A DNA stretch of 64,000 nt from Clonostachys chloroleuca (taxonomy: Eukaryota; Ascomycota; Sordariomycetes; Hypocreales; Bionectriaceae): the NCBI GenBank assembly GCA_037952775.1, contig JBANAY010000004.1, positions 8,990,001 through 9,054,000 on the forward strand, in the 5' to 3' direction. The notes beneath the pieces are model-generated. The model made no database searches. It was not told the origin of the DNA and saw only the letters and a list, made by a program, of their open reading frames with translations. Of this stretch, positions 32,002 to 41,548 are shown one piece after another. Position 1 is the first letter of the stretch. The number at the start of each line of letters is the position of its first letter. A program made the position numbers and the translations under genes.

Positions 32002-32197
32002 TGATTATTCGATTTTTTGATCCGTATCCGAGGCTTTCGCGGTAGGACACAGTTTCAACGACAGCAGCACTTGATGGCAATTAAAATCTTATTCCCAGCT
32101 CAGTTCACTTCTATGAGATGGCCTCGCCTTTTCAGGCAACATTCTTGATGCCCTAGACTGTCCATCAGATCCATGTTACTACTTGATCAGCAGTCGA

Positions 32198-32953
32198 TCA
32201 TTGCACATCAGCCAGAGTAGTTCCAACGGCTACCTCGTCATACCAAATTTGTCGGAACGGCTGGCTTCCCTCCATACCATCCTGCCAGCTATTGGCGTAC
32301 AATCCAACACGGAACTGGAACTGCTTATCTGCCTTGATCGTGGTCGCAATGTTACTCTTCTCCCACACCACCTTGCCATCGAACCACAGCTTCAAGTATC
32401 CGGTGCTGTCATTCTTCCACTTGGCCTGGACGAGGACCCTGTGCCACTTGCCCGGGGTGACAGTGGCGATCTTGCCAGAACCCACAATCTTGCGGCTACA
32501 CTCGGGCACGACGTAGTTGCCGTTGACATAGCGCGTGACCAGCTGATTGCCCTCAATCCAGATCATGGTCGAGGGCATCCAATCATCACACGCACCCGCC
32601 AGGTCGGCGATGAACTGGGCAATGTTGTACCCTTCATTGACGATCTGCCAGTTTTCCGACAGGCGGAAGCTGAAGGCATAGGCACGCTCATCGCCAGTTT
32701 TATAGCCATCGTTGAGCCTCACTTCAGAGTGATACCTGCCCTTCCAGCTGGAGTCATAGGTCTGCGTCATCTTCAGGGCCGTGGGACCCTTGGAGTAGAC
32801 ATTTGTCACTTCAGCGACTGTTCCCTTGTTCTCGGTGAAGGGTTCGCCACTCCAGCCTGACACAGTGCCGCTGTTGTAGAAGAGTCTAGTGGCATCTGCG
32901 AGCTGAGGCAAGAGGGCCAGTGCTGCTGCGGCGAACGTCTTTTGCAATATCAT
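32198..32953 (-). CDS. Secreted glucuronan lyase, polysaccharide lyase family 20
   Basis: The start is the ATG at 32953, giving 251 residues with a signal peptide (LQKTFAAAALALLPQLADA). The open frame upstream to 33082 is leader. The mature part matches PL20 enzymes, first described as Trichoderma reesei glucuronan lyase: LFYNSGTVSGW, KALKMTQ-like (ALKMTQTYDSSWKGRYHSEV), YNIAQFIADLAG, CDDWMPSTMIWIEGNQL, WHRVLVQAKWKNDSTGYLKL and FRVGLYANSW. The fold is a beta-jelly roll. The expected reaction is endolytic beta-elimination of beta-1,4-glucuronan outside the cell, a plant- or microbe-wall degrading activity. Length and order agree with the family, and no break is seen. It stands alone without other carbohydrate-active genes nearby. 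Confidence 0.92.
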   Translation of the reverse strand: MILQKTFAAAALALLPQLADATRLFYNSGTVSGWSGEPFTENKGTVAEVTNVYSKGPTALKMTQTYDSSWKGRYHSEVRLNDGYKTGDERAYAFSFRLSENWQIVNEGYNIAQFIADLAGACDDWMPSTMIWIEGNQLVTRYVNGNYVVPECSRKIVGSGKIATVTPGKWHRVLVQAKWKNDSTGYLKLWFDGKVVWEKSNIATTIKADKQFQFRVGLYANSWQDGMEGSQPFRQIWYDEVAVGTTLADVQ

Positions 32954-34095
32954 GATGAAAGGAAGTAGATAACAGTGTGTGATGCTATTAGATGCTTGCT
33001 CGTTCTTCGATGATGGACTCTCAAAATCTACTGATCTACCGCTCGTATTTATACATTTCATGCCGCCTCCATACCTCTGCAATCACCTCATCACCTTCTG
33101 GATACAGATACTCGTACCTTGGCACGACACAACCCAGTCTTGAAAGAGCAGGAGAGGGCGTCTGAGGCCAGCCAAGAAGTCAGAATGTGCTTCTTTGAGG
33201 ATGAACACGAGCAGCCAAGGGTTACAATGCATCAATGCAACCCTCAATTCCATTACTTCGCCTCGTCCCTCGGACGGTCCAATCTCATATTACATGGCAC
33301 GGCTCTTTTTAGCATTACCACGTGAAACATGATGTGTCGGGTCAATGCGTCAGGATCATTACGCTCAACTTACATAACGGCAGTCAGCCCAATAAGATGT
33401 TCTGCTGTCGCGTGAGATGCGGGTTAATTCCTTGGCAGTTTTATATCTTTACGTGAGCATTAGACTACCATTTCAAAAAGGGCTGTATTTATGTTCACTT
33501 GTATGCACGAGCAGGGGGGTTGAGATAATTCAATATGCTCTTTTGTCCACTCAATTTACATACATGCTCGCACTTGGCAAGCAAATGCCCGACGCCGAAT
33601 AGCCCAGTGGTAGCTAAGCTCTAGAAGCATTCTCGATCGTCAATAGGGGTCCAGATAGCTTACAAACTTTGACATCTCATACTCATGCGGACTTGTTGGT
33701 ACATTCATTCTTTGCATATGACAAGCACACATGTAGTATCAGCCATTTCAGCCCAAGATAGAATCGCCAATAGACCCAGATGTAATAAAGGCTCAAAGCA
33801 AACGGAGCTGAGATTCGATTTCGTGATTCTGCTACCGGCTTTACTCCATTAGCAGCTCTTGATTCATCCCTTGCCTTCTTAAAAACTTGAAGTGGCCTCC
33901 TCTCAAGACCGTAAATACAGCTTAACAAGCCGGAAAAGCCTTGACAACATATTCAGCATCAAACCAAGCCATTGCTAGACAATCGCAGTAAATCAGAGAC
34001 AACATCAACACCGCACACAGCTTCACCCTCACTCATGTATGCACACCGGACCGCCCTGGTCACAAGGGAACCCTAGACCTCCCTTCCGTACTTAA
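32954..34095. other. Intergenic, about 1.1 kb
   Basis: This holds the PL20 promoter on its left side. No gene is supported; small frames are non-conserved in appearance. Confidence 0.5.
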
Positions 34096-37000
34096 TCATC
34101 TTTCTGCCGAGGAATCATCTTCTCTTTTCCTTTTTCTCTGATTCGGTGCTTCGGCATCCGGGGTCTCATTCTCCTCCCGGGCTTCTTTGACACATGTGAT
34201 ATGCTCAGCAGTAATAGTCAAGTCTGATGTCTTCTGGGGTGTGAACACACGCAATCCGTTGGGCTGGAGCTGCCAGCAGTAGTGTTCTCTTTCTCCAAAG
34301 CTTCGACCAAGTGCGGCAGCATAAAGTTTCTTTATGTGCCGGTTGTCAAAGAGCCCAAATTCAGTTAAATGCAAAGCATCTAAAAACGGCCTTTCCGCAG
34401 CTGCAGCTGCATCGTCATTAAGCCGGCCGATGAGGGCCTGTCGCACATGAGGGCTTGATGCCTCGCTGATTAGGGCATGAGCTGCAGCCCTTCTAACGCC
34501 AGCAGCAGCGTCATTTTGAAGCCGGTCTATAAGAGCCCGCAATACCTTGGGGTGGGATGCTCGGTTGCCCAAGGCATCAGCTGCATACATTCTGACATCA
34601 CCAGCAGCATCATTCATAAGCCGGTCTATAAGAGCGTGCTGCACCTGAGGGTCAGATGCTCGGCTGCTTAGGGCATAAATTGCAGACGTTCTAACATCAC
34701 CGTTATTATCATCAAGCCGATGTATCAAGGCCTGCTGCACCTGGGTGCTAGATACCAGGCTGTCAAAGGCATAAACAACAGCCCCTCTAACACCCGCAAT
34801 CTTATCGTTAAGCAGGGTTAGAAACGCTTGTTGCACCTCAATGTTAGATATCTGGCGACCCAAGGCACCTGCTGCAGCCTCTCTAACCTCAGCAGCAGCA
34901 TCATTATAAAGCCGCCTTATGAGGGCCTGCTGCACTTGAGGATGAGATGTCTGGCTGCGTAGGGCCAAAGCCGCAGAGACTCTAACAAGAGCTATATTAT
35001 CATCAAGCTTGTTCAAGAGGGCTTGCCGTATATGAGGGTTAGATGCCTGGCTGTTTAAGGCATCAGCTGCAGAATGTCTAGCGACATCCTCATCATCACT
35101 AAGCAGGTTCAAGAGGGCCTGCTGTACCTGAGGGCCAGATGCCTCGCTGTCTAACGCCTTGGCTATAGCCCCTCTAACAAGACCATCATTATCATCAAGC
35201 CGGTTCAGGAGGGCTTGTTGTACCTGAGGGTCAGATCCCCGGCTGCGGAGGGCACGAGCCGCATACTGTCTAGCAAGACGATGCATATCGTCAAGCCGGT
35301 CTATAAGGGCCTGCTGCACCTGAGGGTCACATGCCCGGCTGCGCAGGGCAGTGGCTGCAGCCCCTCTAACAAGACCATCATCATCATCAAGCCGGTTCAA
35401 GAGGGCCTGCTGCACCTGGGGGTCGGATGCCCGTGGGCGTAGGGCAGAAACCGCAAGGCGTCTACCCATCTTATTAAGATCATTAAGCCTGTTGAGAATA
35501 GGAGGCAGGAGTGAGTTGGCTATAGCAGTCCGATAGGGGAAAGCCTTCAGCACTTCATAAGCAGTTTTTGTGTCCTCGCTCTCAACAATTTTGCAAAGAA
35601 TGCGGTCTGGAAATTCCGACTCTTTTGGAAATATAGACCTTTTCTTGAGCTTGATCTCGAAAATTAGCCATTTTTCCAACTTCAACTCCAAGTCTGCTCT
35701 CAATCTCATTTGCGGGGAGACCTCTGCTAGACAGTGCATGATGAGTCGCTGGTGTACTGGCCCCAACAGGTCCCTCGACTGAGGATCCTCTAGCACCCGG
35801 AAGAAGCGCGTAACTTCCTCTTGGCCCTGAGCATCGATTGACCCAGCAACGAAACGCCAAAAGATGTCGTATCTGGGCTCGTACTTGTATCTCGCAAGAA
35901 AGTCATCCCTCTGCATCGCTTGAGTTGTTCTGCTACCCAGATCCAGGCATATTATTTGCCTTTGGGAGGTCCACTGGCGTACGAAATATTTGGCCGCAAA
36001 GAATTCCTGAAAGGTCAGATGCAGGAAATGGTAGCTCACACTGCCTGTGGCCTCATTCAGATCTGATGTGCGGAGAAAAGAAGATTTTAGACATTGGTCA
36101 ACCAATGTAATGTTTCTATGGTGCCCATACTTTTCCAGGACGATATTGCGGTCATGCGGTTCGAATTCGATCATGTTATGAAACATTCCCGTGAAAGCGA
36201 GATCTTCAAGAAGACGCAGCTGCTCCTCGGATTGCGCTTCAAGTTGACAAGCAAGCAGCCCGGCCGCGGTGGTTTCAGTAACTGGCTGCCCGTTTGGCTT
36301 TTCAGATCGCACGACATCTTTCCTGAGTAACTCTTCGACAATAGCCTGGTAGAAAGACGTCATTGTCTGCCGTTTTGCATGATTTTCGGTAAGACTGAGG
36401 GTATCCCAAGTGAAACAAAATGCATCGAGCAGTATTGGAATCCGAATCAAGCTCTCAATGAGAGGAAACGTCCTCAAAACTTCTTGCGCCTTGGCCGCCT
36501 TTTCTATGTCTCCAAAGGCCATTTTTAGATACTCCTCCACTTGATCTGCGTAGAACCCTATCGTTTCTACTTCGAGGTCAATGTGTCGGGCAACATGCTC
36601 CGGGATCTGAGCATGGGGACGTGATGTTATGATCACATTTGGTTGATTTAGCAGCCGGGTGAGGAAATCGTATTTTACATCCCCCGGATTCCATGTATTA
36701 GCGACCTCGTCTAAGCCATCAAGGATAAACAAGGTCTTTTCATTCTCGTATCGGTGTCCATCAAAATCAATAGCGCATGCCAGTCGGTCGGCTAAAGCGA
36801 CACCAAACTGATGATGTCGAAAATAAAAGTGATGTAAAAACTCCCTCACGTTACACTGATTGCTTGTCCAAGATTTAAGCCCTCTCAGTGGGAACCAGAG
36901 TACTCTCTCAAACATATTGTTCCAGAGCCCGTGCCGCTCGAATTCAAATACGATCTTTTTGCATAGCGTAGTCTTGCCAACGCCAGCACGCCCGCGAATC

Positions 37001-38031
37001 AAGATCCTTCTATTATCGGAGTCCTGGCAGGTGTCAAATAATGCAGTAAGGTCCAAGTTGACATCCTTGTTCTGGTCCTGGATCTTGAGTCGGTGAGCGA
37101 GCTCAAATGGTGACGACTTGCTCTGTGACTCTTCTGCCCTCGATCCCTGGCCTCTCTTGATAATGGCAAGATTAATGTAGCAGTGCCTCATGGAAAGCCT
37201 TGTTCTTGACAGTCGTTCAATTTTTAATCTTTCGTCGTTATAATGATCATTCCGAAGGTAAGTGTCTGCGTCGGTGACCGAAAGCCTCGCAATCATATCA
37301 TCATGAATCAATCTCCTAAGTGTTTGCACTGCTTGTGTCTTCCCGCAGCCATACATCATAGGCAAAAATATGTCAAAAAGCCCTTGCAATGCATATGCCA
37401 GATCTTCCGGTTCCTTGGTTGTCCGGCTTTTCATCCATGCAAACCGATCCTCGACAGTAAATTGCGACAAGGGGCTGCCTCGGAGAGCCTTGGCTGGAAT
37501 GCGTGTGATGTCGTGAATGAGACTCTCCAGTGTGGTTTTATCACCCAAGAAATGACCTTCTTTAGAATAGAAAGCAATGGAACTGGGAGCAATAAGCTCC
37601 TGGAGCGTCCAACCGCGAGTAAACCATCTAGAATTGCGAAAAGCCAGTTCCCATGAAGCAGTGCCAGATCCAAGGCTGGGCTGGTCAGTTCCTTTGGAAA
37701 CATCTGAGAGGTACACGTAACATTTCTTCGAGTCCTTATACCATGCGAACATGGAGTTGAGAGAAGCAAGTAGCTCCGGGCCGTTATCCTTGTTGATGCA
37801 GCAGGTATCGATCCAGAAGTATCGGAGGTTGTCACGTATCCCTTGTTCCCTACAGAACTTGATCTTTTCATATCCCGCTTTCTGTTCAGCGGTTTCGGCC
37901 ATCAAGTCGCTGTAGGTGACTTCATCCCCATCCAATCCCCAAGTGTGCGATAGAATGGCATACTCTGGAATACTGCCTAGTTGGAATTCCGTCAGGCGGA
38001 TGCCTCCGCCATTGCATTCGAGGAGTCGCAT
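34096..38031 (-). CDS. HET-NACHT-HEAT NLR-like receptor (1311 aa)
   Basis: One uninterrupted 1311-codon exon. The N-terminal HET domain (about residues 22-220) shows the usual blocks YAILSHTWG, YFWIDTCCINKDN and SRWFTRGWTLQELIAP. It is followed by a NACHT NTPase with P-loop GRAGVGKTTLCKK (about 343-355) and Walker B LFILDGLDEV (about 432), then a helical winged part. From about residue 867 come eleven HEAT-like repeats, each about 32 residues. The tail (about 1220-1311) ends in a basic KRKRED nuclear-localisation-like run. The architecture (effector, STAND NTPase, repeat sensor) is that of fungal NLR proteins. HET domains trigger cell death in heterokaryon incompatibility (Podospora het-e/het-d use WD40 repeats instead). 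The near-identical repeats suggest ligand-recognition diversity. Function as a non-self or stress sensor is inferred from this layout. Start: the Met directly preceding LLECNGG, as usual for HET proteins. Confidence 0.93.
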   Translation of the reverse strand: MRLLECNGGGIRLTEFQLGSIPEYAILSHTWGLDGDEVTYSDLMAETAEQKAGYEKIKFCREQGIRDNLRYFWIDTCCINKDNGPELLASLNSMFAWYKDSKKCYVYLSDVSKGTDQPSLGSGTASWELAFRNSRWFTRGWTLQELIAPSSIAFYSKEGHFLGDKTTLESLIHDITRIPAKALRGSPLSQFTVEDRFAWMKSRTTKEPEDLAYALQGLFDIFLPMMYGCGKTQAVQTLRRLIHDDMIARLSVTDADTYLRNDHYNDERLKIERLSRTRLSMRHCYINLAIIKRGQGSRAEESQSKSSPFELAHRLKIQDQNKDVNLDLTALFDTCQDSDNRRILIRGRAGVGKTTLCKKIVFEFERHGLWNNMFERVLWFPLRGLKSWTSNQCNVREFLHHFYFRHHQFGVALADRLACAIDFDGHRYENEKTLFILDGLDEVANTWNPGDVKYDFLTRLLNQPNVIITSRPHAQIPEHVARHIDLEVETIGFYADQVEEYLKMAFGDIEKAAKAQEVLRTFPLIESLIRIPILLDAFCFTWDTLSLTENHAKRQTMTSFYQAIVEELLRKDVVRSEKPNGQPVTETTAAGLLACQLEAQSEEQLRLLEDLAFTGMFHNMIEFEPHDRNIVLEKYGHHRNITLVDQCLKSSFLRTSDLNEATGSVSYHFLHLTFQEFFAAKYFVRQWTSQRQIICLDLGSRTTQAMQRDDFLARYKYEPRYDIFWRFVAGSIDAQGQEEVTRFFRVLEDPQSRDLLGPVHQRLIMHCLAEVSPQMRLRADLELKLEKWLIFEIKLKKRSIFPKESEFPDRILCKIVESEDTKTAYEVLKAFPYRTAIANSLLPPILNRLNDLNKMGRRLAVSALRPRASDPQVQQALLNRLDDDDGLVRGAAATALRSRACDPQVQQALIDRLDDMHRLARQYAARALRSRGSDPQVQQALLNRLDDNDGLVRGAIAKALDSEASGPQVQQALLNLLSDDEDVARHSAADALNSQASNPHIRQALLNKLDDNIALVRVSAALALRSQTSHPQVQQALIRRLYNDAAAEVREAAAGALGRQISNIEVQQAFLTLLNDKIAGVRGAVVYAFDSLVSSTQVQQALIHRLDDNNGDVRTSAIYALSSRASDPQVQHALIDRLMNDAAGDVRMYAADALGNRASHPKVLRALIDRLQNDAAAGVRRAAAHALISEASSPHVRQALIGRLNDDAAAAAERPFLDALHLTEFGLFDNRHIKKLYAAALGRSFGEREHYCWQLQPNGLRVFTPQKTSDLTITAEHITCVKEAREENETPDAEAPNQRKRKREDDSSAER
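34380..35433. repeat. Tandem 96-99 bp repeats coding for HEAT units
   Basis: About eleven head-to-tail units lie inside the NLR gene, each coding a variant of RASDPQVQQALLNRLDDDDG plus a second helix like LVRGAAATALRS. Units 1-3 are closest; three units have an extra NDAA-type residue (99 bp). The first helix (PQVQQALL) is nearly constant, while residues in the inter-helix turn and second helix vary. Confidence 0.9.
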
Positions 38032-39624
38032 TTGTGTAGGCTTAAGCTGATAAATCGTACTTGAGTAGGCATGGATAAAAGGTCTCCCCCGATCAATGAG
38101 GAACGCTATCGTGTAGCAATCAAGAGTACTTCGGGGGGTGCTAGGAAGACCGTAAGCCCGTCGCGAAAGCAGTGGGGTAAGGTAGTATCGTAGGCGCTGG
38201 AGCCCCTATTCGTAGGTCTATTTTAGCAACACTATTAGCCACATATCACAGAGGCTTAGACCGAGAGGCTCAGACTTGGAAGCTTGGTGCAGAATGCATA
38301 TAGCTGGAACAGGAGACCGCGGCTTGCAGGAGTAAGCTGCGCCTACCCACGGCATTGTCTTGGACTGGGCACAATACCATCCTCGTGCGTCGAAGGACCA
38401 TACGGTATCGGGGTTTCGGTAGTTCCATGATACGAAGGACGAACGGTTGTCAAAATCCACGGCCTGAAGCAAAATTGTGAGGGAGAAGAGGTGAAATCCA
38501 GCTGTTGGTGGAGGGGAAATACCGCCAAGAGCCAAGGCCGCTAAAGCAGTTCCAAGTTTCAGCCTACCCTAGACAGCAGCCACATCCCATCACTACAACA
38601 GTCATCAACCAAAGGGATCCTGCAAATAGGAGTATCAAGCTTGGCTGTTGTATTATACTAGGTACCTGTTCAATTAATGTACCCAGTAGGGCCTCAATAA
38701 CCGACAGACTCGAGTTGGACTCGAAGAGTATCCAGCTAAACTAGGGATTTGTCAGTTTACATCCTTCTCAGTTCCTTTTAGCCCAAACGTTTCGTCGAGG
38801 ACCATCACCAGACATCTGACTACAATATCTTCCAAATTAACTCTACTATTCGAATTCCTTCCAAGAACCAAGAACCATATCCAGCATCGCCCCACGACAA
38901 AATCGCTTAAATTGATACTCCAAGTGCTACTCCCAGTCTTGCAACTTGCCCACTTTGCCCAACGAAAGCACTCCAGTCTTCCTCAATAATGGACAGAGGT
39001 CTCTCGGCCTCGATTATCGCGATAGAGGTATGTTCCCTTGCATCAGCACTGCCTTGTCTCTGTAATGGTGCCAACTGTCCTTATCCAGCCTGCATCCAAA
39101 GATAAAGCATCCTTGCCCCGCTGCAGCACTGTGCTGCGCAAGACTGCGTGTGCCCGGAAGTTACGACGCGCTTCCATGGCGAAAACTGCCCTCCATATTC
39201 GACTCTGTGAAAGCGTTGATGAACATAGTCATGGGTTTCGAGGAATGCTGTTGGTGGCAAGACACGCCGACGAAGCAAGGAGACTGCTCTAGGCAGAACC
39301 ACAGTAGTCGGACTTTCATTAGAACACGTTCCAACTCAAAGTTGGAGTCCGCACAGTCATCGTTACTTTAAAGGTAACAAATTCCCTTCCTTTGTAGAGT
39401 TGTCAGTAAGAGTATCGACAACAATAAAATAACAACAAAGCACAATAAAATACCAACAAAATACATCAAGTACCAATAATATATCAATTAAGTTCCAATA
39501 AAGCGTCAATCAAGTAACAATAAGGTATCAACAAAGCTCAGCCAATAGCATAATAATAAAAATACAAAAGTCATAACATAGACTGCAAATCCCCAGATCA
39601 TCTTCTAAAGCAACAGTCAAGACC
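38032..39624. other. Intergenic between NLR gene and acidic gene
   Basis: No supported gene. A minus-strand frame at 38218-38570 has a signal-peptide-like start (LKLGTALAALALGG) but no ATG. A plus-strand ATG at 38989 opens a short frame MDRGLSASIIAIE, then a GTATGT donor-like site, resembling the start of fungal NLR or HeLo-like proteins, but no continuation could be built. Both may be remains. Confidence 0.4.
39420..39565. repeat. AT-rich degenerate tandem repeat
   Basis: About a dozen imperfect 11-14 bp copies around the consensus AATAAAATACCAAC (variants AATAAAATAACAAC, AAGTACCAATAATAT, AAGTAACAATAAGG). It lies just downstream of the 3' end of the acidic gene on the minus strand. Confidence 0.7.
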
Positions 39625-40758
39625 TCAGGCAGATTGGTACTCCTTTGAAATGCCAACAAACTCAAAGAACTCGGGAGCTTTCGATGGGTCGATCTTTGTT
39701 CCCTGGAGCACCTTATCCCTTGGGATCCTCAACTTGAAGAAATGATCCTCGATGAAGGTGAAGGCCAGATCCCCCATTGACCAAGAGCCGACTACAGTGG
39801 GCTCAGGGTTTGCATATATAATTGAGAAGAGCTTGGTTCCTCGAAGACCGCCACAAATCCTGATGTCGGCTTGGAAAATTTGGCCTCCGCCGCATGGTGG
39901 GACATCGCGTTCGTCCATACCTCCCTCCTTGAGCTGTTGATCCGAGATGCGGATAAATTTGACCGTTCTGGTGTCTCCATGCTCGTACTCTCCGAAACCG
40001 TCGTCCTCGTCGGTTTTTGCAAAAAGCCTGGCATGGTCCTCGCAAAACAGGTCATAGCGCCGTTTCAACCAAATAATTGGCCGGTGATCACGAGGCGTTT
40101 GTTCGAGTAACTCATACGTTTTGGAAACAAGTTCGGTCGCATTCTTGGCCAGAATTATCTGCCTCTCCAGGCGAGGGTCAGCGCTCCTTCTGATTTTCTG
40201 GTTATTGAGCTGCAATCTCCAGCGGTCACGATTCTTGGCGTCGTCGACGTTGATTTCTTCCAGCGTCTTCAATGGTTTGGCAGGCTCTACCGGGGCGCCC
40301 TGTCGCAAATCTTGAGTATTTGCACAGTTTGGATCCTTTGCTGGTTCTGTGGTCTTCACTGGTTCTGTGTCCTCTGCCAGCTCCTCTGCCGATTCTGCAT
40401 CCTCTGTTGATTCCGAGCCTTCATACTCCGATGAGCACTCACTCCAGCCGCCATGAAACATTTCCATATGTACAATTTCGTTGTAGATGTCAAGATACCA
40501 TGATGGCCAATACGCGGTATAGTCCTCCGTAGGCCTTTCGATATCCCACTCGCTATCCTCCTCGCTCTCCTCCTCAGTGTAATCCTCGATATCCTCCTCA
40601 GTATACTCCTCGCTATCCTCCTCAGAACTCTCCTCGCTATCCCCCCTGGTATCCTCCGACACTTTAATTCTCTTGGGTCCAAAGAGCAGTCTCGCAACAC
40701 TCTTCACACTAGTGGATTCGGGCAAGGCCGAAGCAGGCCTTTTCATGGCTCGTGACAT
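39625..40758 (-). CDS. Acidic-repeat hypothetical protein (377 aa)
   Basis: Single-exon frame of 377 codons beginning with ATG at 40758. Residues about 38-80 form an acidic run of five-residue-like repeats (SEEDS, EEYTE, EDIED, EEESE), followed by a second acid-rich stretch (about 108-150) with TEPVKTTEPAKDPN. Before them sits a basic patch FGPKRIKV, possibly a nuclear signal. The C-terminal half (about 160-377) is mixed alpha/beta in composition with the compact block CGGGQIFQADIRICGG. It is not recognised. The repeats probably grew by slippage of a TCCTC-rich minisatellite on the plus strand at about 40530-40650. It sits between two NLR genes on the same strand; a functional link is a guess from position only. 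Confidence 0.65.
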   Translation of the reverse strand: MSRAMKRPASALPESTSVKSVARLLFGPKRIKVSEDTRGDSEESSEEDSEEYTEEDIEDYTEEESEEDSEWDIERPTEDYTAYWPSWYLDIYNEIVHMEMFHGGWSECSSEYEGSESTEDAESAEELAEDTEPVKTTEPAKDPNCANTQDLRQGAPVEPAKPLKTLEEINVDDAKNRDRWRLQLNNQKIRRSADPRLERQIILAKNATELVSKTYELLEQTPRDHRPIIWLKRRYDLFCEDHARLFAKTDEDDGFGEYEHGDTRTVKFIRISDQQLKEGGMDERDVPPCGGGQIFQADIRICGGLRGTKLFSIIYANPEPTVVGSWSMGDLAFTFIEDHFFKLRIPRDKVLQGTKIDPSKAPEFFEFVGISKEYQSA

Positions 40759-41548
40759 TCTGGGTGGGTCAACACTTGAAGTAGTTCAGCCCAGGAAATC
40801 GGTTGAAAAAGTGAATAAAGTGAATATCTTGTTTCGTCTTCTCTTCTCTTTGACTCCCTGCAGAACACGTGTTTCGCGTCATTTTCGCGGGGCGGGAAAC
40901 CCCCTCCCCGCACAGTGGTGGATTACGTAAAGCACATACCCTGGCTAGTGGCAGCCAAAAAAACAGGGACACCTCGGCAGAATCATTGTGACAGTTCGCT
41001 ATATAATAATGCTTTTTATTGCTTCCTATTATGTAATATTTAGTAAACAATATCGCCTAGTAATTGCTCAATAATTCATTGCTGTTACTATTATTAACTA
41101 TTGTCTATTAATATTGTGGCTTGTATTGGAAAGTTGGGATTAAGCTCCGGTCGCAAGAACCTCTGATCCATTCACAGAGCGCAACTCAAGCTAAGCCTAC
41201 TCGAGCCCATCAACAACCCCATAAATAACCACTCGAGCTGAGCTGGACAAGGAACGAACGATTTGATCCGTGACATCTTTGACAAATACAAGTTCAATGC
41301 ATTTTCTAAGACTAAATCCAATGAATTCATTGCAGCGATGATTTAGGAGGCCTTCTGGCAAGACCCGGTTGTAATCTGTAGTCCTTGAAAAGTTCGTAAA
41401 CTTTAGGCTATGGGCAAACCACTCTCATTGAAAGTAGACACCGAAAATTATATGAGTGAGTGCCTGTGATCTTTTTCAACGACTGCTGTCTATTTATGAG
41501 TTATGCCTAGGGCTAATTACCTAGATCGCCTTGCTCTAGCAGAAATCC
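40759..41548. other. AT-rich intergenic stretch
   Basis: No gene is seen. The part at about 40995-41120 is strongly AT-rich (TATAATAATG, ATTATTAACTATTG) with low complexity. Confidence 0.6.

Noticed and set aside
34380..35433. Regular repeats that might suggest a CRISPR array
   Set aside because: The repeats are 96-99 bp, contiguous, in-frame coding units of the HEAT domain; the genome is fungal.
34477..35782. Small plus-strand ORFs across the NLR repeats
   Set aside because: Shadow frames repeated with the same period as the HEAT units.
38218..38570. Possible secreted protein on the minus strand
   Set aside because: The signal-like segment has no ATG before it and is preceded by an in-frame stop; could only be a remnant.
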